Shown here piece by piece: positions 53,149 to 59,394 of a stretch of 64,000 nucleotides of DNA (within the stretch, counting starts at the first letter, position 1; each line of letters starts with the position of its first letter). A model generated the notes under the pieces. It saw only the letters and a list, made by a program, of their open reading frames with translations, was not told the DNA's origin and ran no database searches. The stretch is from a virus. A program made the translations under genes and the position numbers. The stretch lies in IMG/VR virus record IMGVR_UViG_3300044710_000137, positions 20,546 to 84,545 of that record; one strand, 5' to 3'.

Positions 53149-53879
53149 GCCGCATCCTTGAGCGTCTTCCTGCACGCCGCGCAGAGCACCTGCACCCGCA
53201 TGGGCTTGCCGCGCCAGCTTTTGAGAATCTTGGGCTTCGCCTCTCCACCGCAGGAGCGGCAGACGCTCAGGTCAATCGAGGCTAAGGCGGCCAGTCTGGC
53301 GCGTTCGTCGGTGAAGGGCAGCGGCCCCCAGTCCGGGCCCAGCGCCGTGGATTCCTCGGCCGTGTTCACCGTTCGCTCCTTGATGCCGGGGTCGAGTTGG
53401 TGATAGCGGGCGGCGGGGTATTCGCTTCCCGGCTCCGATGGCTGGGTCTGTGGCTTGAACTGTACGGCGGCCACTTCCCGAATAGAAACCGTTGCGGTCT
53501 GGCCGTAACCTTGGCTTGCGGCGAACACGCCATCGTCAATTTCCGCTAGATGCTCGGGAAGCTTCAGCGCCACCTGGCGGATTTCCTCTTCGAGCGCGAT
53601 GCACACGTCCCGATATTCGGACTGCAGAAATTCGGTCATCGCGCGGGCCATGTCTTCCATGTCGCCCTTGGTTCCGTCGAGGGTGACTTCCAACTCTGGT
53701 TCGAGTACCAGTGTGTATGGCCACGTTCCCATGTCGCGCCGGTATTGCTCTGCGGTGTAGCCGTCTTTTCCGATTTGCTTCCTTGGATCGAGACTGCCTT
53801 CGGCGTATTTCAGGACGAATTTGCGCGAGCGAAGAACCTCCAGGCGGGAAGCGAGTTTCTGCAGTCTCTCTGTGTCCAT
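53145..53879 (-). CDS. Hypothetical protein with GPDWGP unit and zinc ribbon
   Basis: The 244 residues start with MDTERLQKLASRLEVLRSRK, then beta/helix parts. Residues ~165-190 contain STALGPDWGPLPFTDERARL, the unit shared with 52086-52739. The C-terminus has CRSCGGEAKPKILKSW and CAACRKTL, a zinc ribbon. No family recognised. Confidence 0.55.
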   Translation of the reverse strand: MDTERLQKLASRLEVLRSRKFVLKYAEGSLDPRKQIGKDGYTAEQYRRDMGTWPYTLVLEPELEVTLDGTKGDMEDMARAMTEFLQSEYRDVCIALEEEIRQVALKLPEHLAEIDDGVFAASQGYGQTATVSIREVAAVQFKPQTQPSEPGSEYPAARYHQLDPGIKERTVNTAEESTALGPDWGPLPFTDERARLAALASIDLSVCRSCGGEAKPKILKSWRGKPMRVQVLCAACRKTLKDAA

Positions 53880-53920
53880 TTCTCTTCAAGTATAGACTCT
53901 TTGGAGCCCATAGAGTATAA

Positions 53921-54014
53921 GTTGGTGAGCTTCGCAAGCTGAAGCCGCCAGCCTCTCACTGGTAAAACGGGTCAGCGCCGCACTGCCGCGCAACTCCTCC
54001 CGCATGCCCCACTG
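53921..54014 (+). repeat. Junction repeat family B, copy 8
   Basis: AGTTGGTGAGCTTCGCAAGC ... CTCACTGGTAAAACGGGT ... CCCGCATGCCCCACTG, followed directly by family-C copy 5. Confidence 0.75.
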
Positions 54015-54041
54015 CCGCCGTTATTGACATCCTCCGAACGT

Positions 54042-54139
54042 CTACCAGCGGAAGCCGCACGACAAGACAGCGGTCTCCAGTTCCCCGATGGCATCGCGCG
54101 ATTGACAGCGCATCGAAGCCACAACTCCTAAAAGACTTT
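54042..54139 (+). repeat. Junction repeat family C, copy 5
   Basis: CTACCAGCGGAAGCCGCACG ... GGTCTCCAGTTCCCCGATGG ... CATCGCGCGATTGACAGCGC ... CTCCTAAAAGACTTTT, 4 bases before the ATG at 54144. Confidence 0.85.
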
Positions 54140-54143
54140 TTCC

Positions 54144-54911
54144 ATGCCTGCAACAACCCCACAAGCCGTAATTACTAATGCTTTGACTTTACTCCCCGGT
54201 ATTTTATGGCCAGGTAGTTCTCCTTCTACCATCATGTCTGCCGATGGATTAGTAAAGCTGAACGACATGATCGACTCCTGGTCAACCGAACGGCTGATGA
54301 TCTACGGCTATTCGACGCAATCCTATGCCATGGTCTCGGGGACAAACGCCTACACCTTTGGAACGGGAGGAACCTTCACCCCCCGGCCCATCGCCATCGT
54401 AGCGGCCAACATCATCACCGACGCCACCCTGAAACTGCGCTACGCCATGCGGCTGATCACCATCGACGAGTGGAACGCCATCCGCGACCGCCAGGCCGGA
54501 TCGCTTCTGCCCAAGGTTCTGTACAACGACGGCCAATATCCCTTGTCCACGCTCTCGATGTGGCCAACTCCGAATTCTTCAACCAGCCTATTGGAACTTT
54601 ACACCTGGCAGCAGATCGCAGACTTCGCGGCGCTCAATTCCACCTTCGACCTCCCCATCGGGTACGAACGGGCCATTACGTACAACCTGGCGCTCGATCT
54701 CGCTGGGGAATATCGCGTCTCCGTGCCAGCCGAAGTCTTGAAGGTGGCCATCGAGTCCAAGGCCGACCTGAAGGCCCTCAACGCCCCCCCGACGCACATT
54801 CCCGGCATGGCCCAGGAACAGATGGCGCAAGCGCAGGTAGGCGAAGCCTCCCAGCCGAACGCCGGTGCTCCACCGCCGCCTCCAGGAAGCATGCAGGGCA
54901 GCGTCACGTAA
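54144..54911 (+). CDS. Tail adaptor / packaged-DNA stabilisation protein, gp4-like copy 1
   Basis: The 255-residue protein matches P22 gp4-type adaptors: NALTLLPGILWPGSSPSTIM, then LNDMIDSWSTERLMIYGYST and LRLITIDEWNAIRDRQAGSL-type core (here AMRLITIDEWNAIRDRQAG). Also PTPNSSTSLLELYTWQQIAD and LNAPPTHIPGMAQEQ. This family joins the portal and closes the DNA channel. It is the first of three related genes (others 55104-55853, 56728-57522). Confidence 0.75.
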   Translation: MPATTPQAVITNALTLLPGILWPGSSPSTIMSADGLVKLNDMIDSWSTERLMIYGYSTQSYAMVSGTNAYTFGTGGTFTPRPIAIVAANIITDATLKLRYAMRLITIDEWNAIRDRQAGSLLPKVLYNDGQYPLSTLSMWPTPNSSTSLLELYTWQQIADFAALNSTFDLPIGYERAITYNLALDLAGEYRVSVPAEVLKVAIESKADLKALNAPPTHIPGMAQEQMAQAQVGEASQPNAGAPPPPPGSMQGSVT

Positions 54912-54952
54912 CGGGCCGGGGGCTGGGGCCCGGGGTCAGGGACTGGGGTTTA
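54912..54952 (+). repeat. G-rich low-complexity tract (family E type)
   Basis: CGGGCCGGGGGCTGGGGCCC and a GGTCAGGGACTGGGG run after the stop of gp4-like copy 1. Confidence 0.6.
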
Positions 54953-54962
54953 CTTTTTACCA

Positions 54963-54980
54963 TTCCTAGCCAACTAGGAA
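54963..54980. other. Hairpin upstream of family-C copy 6
   Basis: TTCCTAG-CCAA-CTAGGAA (7-bp stem). The T-rich stretch TTTACTTTTTACCA lies just upstream, so on the minus strand it could act as a terminator. Confidence 0.6.
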
Positions 54981-54999
54981 TCCATCCCCACCGCCGATG

Positions 55000-55100
55000 T
55001 GACCACCAGCGGAATCGTCACGACAGACAACCGCTCTCCAGCTCCCCGATGACAACGCGCGACTGACAGCGCATCGAAGCCACAACTCCTAAAAGACTTC
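55000..55100 (+). repeat. Junction repeat family C, copy 6
   Basis: GTGACCACCAGCGGAATCGT ... GCTCTCCAGCTCCCCGATG ... GCGCGACTGACAGCGCATCG ... CTCCTAAAAGACTTC, 3 bases before the ATG at 55104. Confidence 0.85.
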
Positions 55101-55103
55101 ACC

Positions 55104-55853
55104 ATGGCGACAACTCCACAAGCTGTAATCACAAATGCCCTCGTAGTATTAGGCGTCACCTTCCCAGGTCAAACACCCAGTTCTTCGATGCTAAATGATG
55201 CCTTCACCCGCTTGAACAACATGCTCTTGTCCTGGTCCGTAGACAGGGGCATCATCTACGGCATTCTGAAACAGGATTTTCCTTTAACCACCACGGTAAA
55301 CAGCTACACTATCGGAGCCACGGGAACCTTCGCCGGCACGCGCCCCAACTCCATCGTCGCCGCTCAAATCCTGGTAGGCCCCTTGGGACTGCGCTCGAAA
55401 CTGCGTTTGATCACCACCGAGGAATGGGACGCCATCGAGGACCAGGGCGCCACCTCGACAGTTCCCGAACTCCTGTACGACGACTACGAATACAATAATT
55501 CCACGTTGTACTTCTGGCCCACCCCCACGTTCGGCTCGGGATCGTACTACGTCGAAATCCAGACCTGGCAGGAACTCGAAACCTTTTCCACCCTGGCCGA
55601 CGACTTCGACATGCCTCCCGGTTACGAAGAGGCCGTGACGTACAACCTCGCCCAGGTGCTCTCCATGGTCTATGGACGAGCCATGTCCCAGGAAGCCATG
55701 GGAATCGCGCAAATGTCGCTGAACAACCTGAAAACGGTCAACGCGCCGCCCACGCACATCTCGGGTATGGCGGAGGAAGCCGTGGCCCGCGGGCAGGTAG
55801 CGCAGGGCGCCGGGCCGATGCTCGGAGACGCGGTAATGCCGATTAAACGGTAA
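55104..55853 (+). CDS. Tail adaptor, gp4-like copy 2
   Basis: The 249-residue paralogue of 54144-54911: TTPQAVITNALVVLGVTFPG (shared start), LRLITTEEWDAIEDQGATST, YYVEIQTWQELETFSTLADD and LKTVNAPPTHISGMAEEAV. Divergence from copy 1 is considerable, so the duplication is not recent. Preceded by the same family-C element. Confidence 0.75.
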   Translation: MATTPQAVITNALVVLGVTFPGQTPSSSMLNDAFTRLNNMLLSWSVDRGIIYGILKQDFPLTTTVNSYTIGATGTFAGTRPNSIVAAQILVGPLGLRSKLRLITTEEWDAIEDQGATSTVPELLYDDYEYNNSTLYFWPTPTFGSGSYYVEIQTWQELETFSTLADDFDMPPGYEEAVTYNLAQVLSMVYGRAMSQEAMGIAQMSLNNLKTVNAPPTHISGMAEEAVARGQVAQGAGPMLGDAVMPIKR

Positions 55854-56062
55854 ACCTGCAAAAATAGGCTTACGATGAAACCCACGGGTTTGGGTGGGCG
55901 TGTTCAGCGCCAGTCCGCTGGTGTCGCATAGCGGGAGCGGTCACCCGTCTATCCCGGGTCGAAATTCCGGGGCCAGTCCAGCACGCGTGCAAGACCTCAC
56001 GTCAGCGGCCCGGTGAACGCGACTCCGGGCCGCGTAATTTAGCAGTCGCACGCGAAGCGCTG
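55854..56062. other. Structured intergenic region
   Basis: No gene. Contains AACCC-ac-GGGTT (~55880) and the very stable hairpin GCGGCCCGG (56005-56013)/CCGGGCCGC (56025-56033) with an 11-base loop. The part 55900-55990 is GC-rich with tRNA-like fragments but no full cloverleaf. It could be a terminator or small RNA after the adaptor gene. Confidence 0.5.
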
Positions 56063-56311
56063 TCATCCTTCATGGATAATCCCCCGCGCGCCGCATCGCA
56101 TACAGATAGCCGCCGTGGTAACGAATGCTGGAAAGATGATGGCGAATTGGTCGCTGCCGCACTTGCATTTCATCGGCGATTCGCTACCATCCCAATCCCC
56201 GCCATGATCGTGAACGAAGGGATAGGCGTCGTCTATCTGACTCGGGAAGGAATCGCGGCGCCGCTCGGCTAGTGCCACCAGCTCGGGATCTTTGGAATAG
56301 AGGCCGGTCAA
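56063..56311 (-). CDS. Zinc-ribbon protein, 82 aa
   Basis: MTGLYSKDPELVALAERRRD, then MKCKCGSDQFAIIFPAFVTT and CMRCGARGIIHE, a small zinc ribbon. Leftward, between two adaptor copies. Function unknown. Confidence 0.5.
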   Translation of the reverse strand: MTGLYSKDPELVALAERRRDSFPSQIDDAYPFVHDHGGDWDGSESPMKCKCGSDQFAIIFPAFVTTAAICMRCGARGIIHEG

Positions 56312-56318
56312 AATTCCC

Positions 56319-56576
56319 CTAATGGGCGAGCCTATAGCTCCGCTCGAAAACTGCCTTCAGTTCCAAATATTTGTAGCCGTCGTCCCTCACTACATAGTAA
56401 TCGCCGACCCTGGGCGTCATTCGCGCCAAGAGGGGAGCGCCCACTAGGACCTCACTCCCATCGCTCAACCGCAACGGGAGGCAGGTAACACCCCTGCCGA
56501 ACGCCACTAGGTCGCCTGGATCGATGTCGGCGATAACAAAGGCCTCTACCTCGACGGGATTGGCGATGCACTTCAC
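56319..56576 (-). CDS. PGDYY-type phage protein, 85 aa
   Basis: Starts MKCIANPVEVEAFVIADIDP and has RMTPRVGDYYVVRDDGYKYL then LKAVFERSYRL. The last part matches a widespread phage protein type ('GDYYV---DGY-Y---K-VFE--Y'). Function is unknown. Confidence 0.65.
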   Translation of the reverse strand: MKCIANPVEVEAFVIADIDPGDLVAFGRGVTCLPLRLSDGSEVLVGAPLLARMTPRVGDYYVVRDDGYKYLELKAVFERSYRLAH

Positions 56577-56627
56577 GCCTCAACTCTACCATTCCTGATC
56601 GGCTGAATCCATCCCCACCACCGATGT

Positions 56628-56725
56628 GACCACCAGCGGAATTCTCACGACACCCAAGAACGGCTCAGCTCCGAGAGTCACGCGCGATTGAAGCGCCGCA
56701 AAGCTCACAAGCCCTAAAAGTCTTC
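56628..56725 (+). repeat. Junction repeat family C, copy 7
   Basis: GTGACCACCAGCGGAATTCT ... CGGCTCAGCTCCGAGAGTC ... GCCGCAAAGCTCACAAGCCC then TAAAAGTCTTC, 2 bases before the ATG at 56728. Confidence 0.85.
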
Positions 56726-56727
56726 AG

Positions 56728-57522
56728 ATGTCAACTAATACTCTTACTCCTCCTTCAACTCAACCAGTATCTCTCCCTACTGTAAGGGTATCCGACATCA
56801 TCTACACAGGCTATCGTTTAGCAGGTATTTTAGCCGACCCAGGCGTAACCCCCTCCCCGGAAGAAACCACAGACGGATTCAACACCTTAAACGCCATGTT
56901 GGACGACTGGAACTCCCAGCGCTTCATGATCTTCACCATCATCCGCTATTTGTTCAGCTTCGTCTCAAACCAGCAGTCCTATCAGATTGGACCCGGCGCC
57001 GCGGATTGGAACTTTCCCAGGCCCCCAAGAATTGAAGGCGTTTCCGTGGTACTCGAGAACGATCCCACATTGCCATTGGAACAGCCCATCGCCATGCTGT
57101 CCTGGCAGAACTTCCAGAGGATCAGCGTCAAAACCATCCTTTCACCCATCCCATACGCCTGCTATTACGACCAGCAAAACCCCATCGGCAACTTGTGGTT
57201 CTATCCTGTTCCGGAAGGCCCGCTCAACTACGTCGCGCTTTATGTGTGGCAGACGATAGCCGCCATCCAGACCGTCAACGATAAAATCATCTTCCCGCCG
57301 GCGTACCTCCGGTGCATCGAATACAACCTGGCCGTTGAACTCGCCGCGCGCTTCCCACTTCGACAGAAGATGTCGCCTATCACGGTGAAGATAGCCGAGC
57401 AGTCCATGCGGAACGTAAAGAGCTTGAACATGCCGACGCTCGATATGACGATTGATCGGGCAGCGTTGCCGGGAAGACAAGGAATTTATGACTGGCTCAG
57501 TGACTCGCTCAGGTGGCCGTAA
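56728..57522 (+). CDS. Tail adaptor, gp4-like copy 3
   Basis: The 264-residue protein is a more distant member: RVSDIIYTGYRLAGILADPG, then LNAMLDDWNSQRFMIFTIIR, YQIGPGAADWNFPRPPRIEG and CIEYNLAVELAARFP. Keeps the gp4-type order of copies 1 and 2. The C-terminus (LPGRQGIYDWLSDSLRW) is specific. Preceded by family-C element. Confidence 0.75.
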   Translation: MSTNTLTPPSTQPVSLPTVRVSDIIYTGYRLAGILADPGVTPSPEETTDGFNTLNAMLDDWNSQRFMIFTIIRYLFSFVSNQQSYQIGPGAADWNFPRPPRIEGVSVVLENDPTLPLEQPIAMLSWQNFQRISVKTILSPIPYACYYDQQNPIGNLWFYPVPEGPLNYVALYVWQTIAAIQTVNDKIIFPPAYLRCIEYNLAVELAARFPLRQKMSPITVKIAEQSMRNVKSLNMPTLDMTIDRAALPGRQGIYDWLSDSLRWP

Positions 57523-57638
57523 ATAAAGCCTGTTCAACGCTTTACATTGCGTGGACAGTTAGAGCATAATCAAAGAGTGAGGCCGCGCTGTTATCAGCAA
57601 CGCAGCCCCGCAGATCAAGACCTCTGGAGGGTCTCGAA

Positions 57639-58469
57639 ATGCGACCCAATTCTACCATCACCACCAAGCGCTGCCGCGGCTGCAACGAAACGAAGGACAT
57701 CCAAAACTTTTACTGGCGAGAGGACCGCCAAACACATTTCACGCTTTGCATTGTCTGCTGGAACAAACATGCCGAGGATCGCCGCAGGGCTAGCCGCGAA
57801 AAGGCTCTCACCTACCCGGGTGGCGAGAAGCGCTGCTGGCGCTGCAAACAGTCCAAGCCCTACGCGGACTTTCCGCGTTGCTCCACGAATAGTTCCGGAT
57901 TCAGCAAGGCGTGCCGTCCTTGCAACGCTATATTACACAGTCTTTGGTACGAGAAAAATAGGCTAGCGCAGCCGGAGCCGCCGGCAGAAAAACGCTGCCG
58001 CTGTTGCAAAGAGAACAAAGCGCGCGTTGAGTTTAGTATCGACCGCGCTTCCTTGGATGGCCTGAAACAATGGTGCCGCGAATGCTCCGCCCGCGCTTAT
58101 CAGGCGCGCAAGCGCCCACTCCTTTATTCCAGGCCGGCCAATATTCGGCATGATTACGGACTCTCGACCGAGGGATACGACGCCATCATTCAGCGCCAGA
58201 ATAACCGCTGCGCAATCTGTGGCAAAACCCCTCCCAGGCTCGTAGTGGACCACGATCACAAGACAGATGCGATCCGGGGGATGCTCTGCTCGCCCTGCAA
58301 CCAATTTCTTGCTGTAGTCGAAATCGCCGGAATGGTCGAAAGCGCCCAGCGCTATCTCATTCTGAGTAAAATCACCGGCGACTTGCGGCCCATCGTCCAA
58401 CCGAACGGCTTGCCGCACCCGCGCCGGGACGCGTACCTGAAGAAGATCAAGATGGGCAAGCCGGCCTAA
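57639..58469 (+). CDS. Endonuclease VII-type resolvase with zinc repeats
   Basis: The C-terminal ~120 residues match T4 endonuclease VII: YGLSTEGYDAIIQRQNNRCA then ICGKTPPRLVVDHDHKTDAI and RGMLCSPCNQFLAVVEIAGM. Catalytic His in VDHDHKT. The N-terminal ~150 residues hold three CxxC...CxxC zinc modules (CRGCNETK; CWRCKQSK; CRCCKENK), more than in T4 gp49. Such enzymes resolve branched DNA before packaging. GGAGG precedes the ATG. Confidence 0.85.
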   Translation: MRPNSTITTKRCRGCNETKDIQNFYWREDRQTHFTLCIVCWNKHAEDRRRASREKALTYPGGEKRCWRCKQSKPYADFPRCSTNSSGFSKACRPCNAILHSLWYEKNRLAQPEPPAEKRCRCCKENKARVEFSIDRASLDGLKQWCRECSARAYQARKRPLLYSRPANIRHDYGLSTEGYDAIIQRQNNRCAICGKTPPRLVVDHDHKTDAIRGMLCSPCNQFLAVVEIAGMVESAQRYLILSKITGDLRPIVQPNGLPHPRRDAYLKKIKMGKPA

Positions 58470-58478
58470 CAGTTCGTT

Positions 58479-58790
58479 ATGCGTCTGCTTCTTTTGCTTT
58501 TGCTCATACCCCTGGCAGCCCAAGACGTGCGCGTGATCCACCTCTCGCCGGCGGATGCAAAGATCCTCGCTCAGATCGGCAACGCCAAATTGCAAGCCGA
58601 CGAAAACTGGCGCCAGGCCGAGAAATACGTCCGTTGGAAGTACGCGGCCGAGCCGGGCATCGCACAAGCTGGTGACGCGCAGGTAGACGTCAAGAATCCC
58701 AGGAACGGCTGGGAATACGGCGTTCAGTTCTCGCAGGACTTCAGTGTCATCGTTCCGAAGCCGAAGCCTTGCGAAGACGATGAGCATTAA
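58479..58790 (+). CDS. Secreted small protein, 103 aa
   Basis: Signal peptide MRLLLLLLLIPLAAQ. Mature: VRVIHLSPADAKILAQIGNA then a helical part and WEYGVQFSQDFSVIVPK. Starts 9 bases after the endonuclease stop. Function unknown. Confidence 0.5.
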   Translation: MRLLLLLLLIPLAAQDVRVIHLSPADAKILAQIGNAKLQADENWRQAEKYVRWKYAAEPGIAQAGDAQVDVKNPRNGWEYGVQFSQDFSVIVPKPKPCEDDEH

Positions 58791-58807
58791 GGGGCGCTGC
58801 TATCCAT

Positions 58808-59305
58808 TCAATCGGACCGTTTGCCGGTGCGCGGGGTGGCATCCGGGTCTTTGGATGCGTCGTACACGGAAAGAATAGCCGCCGCAAGCGCGTTCAGGCC
58901 GCGCTGGGTATCCACATGATAGGACCCAACCCCGAAGCCTTTGTACCACTCGCGCGGTGATGGACAGCCACAGTGACCGGCCACGCGCACCTCGCGCCCT
59001 AATTCAGCATGCAGTTTCTCCGCTACTTCGACGGGCAATCCAGGGCCCTCGGCGCACCAGTAGTACCAAGCACGCTTAAAGCTCCACATCGATAAACTCC
59101 CGAATGCCAGCGAGGGAACCTCGCCTTGAATAACGTTCCAAAGCATCGCTACTTCAATTCCAGCTTCTCGCAGCTCAGCCTCGGCTGTCGCGGTCACTTC
59201 CGCAATCGTGGCAGGGTCGAACGGCTGCGGCCGCGCCAGATTCGGCAAGTTGTTTTCGCCAACACATGACGGCGAGACGCCCGCAGAACTGATGGTCAAG
59301 CTCAT
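58808..59305 (-). CDS. Hypothetical protein, 165 aa
   Basis: Leftward. It has AEVTATAEAELREAGIEVAM, then WSFKRAWYYWCAEGPGLPVE and CPSPREWYKGFGVGSYHVDT. The Trp-rich 'FKRAWYYW--EG-GLP' segment occurs in phage and bacterial proteins of unknown role. Sits between endonuclease VII and the tail hub. Confidence 0.5.
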   Translation of the reverse strand: MSLTISSAGVSPSCVGENNLPNLARPQPFDPATIAEVTATAEAELREAGIEVAMLWNVIQGEVPSLAFGSLSMWSFKRAWYYWCAEGPGLPVEVAEKLHAELGREVRVAGHCGCPSPREWYKGFGVGSYHVDTQRGLNALAAAILSVYDASKDPDATPRTGKRSD

Positions 59306-59329
59306 ACCCCCAGTCTAGCTAAATCTGAA

Positions 59330-59380
59330 ACCAGCGATCCGGCGCGGAAGCGACGGGCGCGGCATCAACACCTCATTTTC
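59330..59380 (+). repeat. Junction repeat family A, copy 21
   Basis: ACCAGCGATCCGGCGCGG ... GACGGGCGCGGCATCAACACC then TCATTTT, 15 bases before the ATG at 59395. Twin of copy 1 (3388-3437). Confidence 0.75.
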
Positions 59381-59394
59381 CTTTTGCCCCTTCA

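Noticed and set aside
55890-55990. Possible tRNA in the adaptor intergenic region
   Set aside because: A T-arm-like GGGTCGAAATTCC is present but no acceptor or anticodon arm could be paired.
3388-59380. Family-A repeats as integron attC sites
   Set aside because: They lack the RYYYAAC/GTTRRRY core sites and no integron integrase features are evident. Kept only as an analogy.
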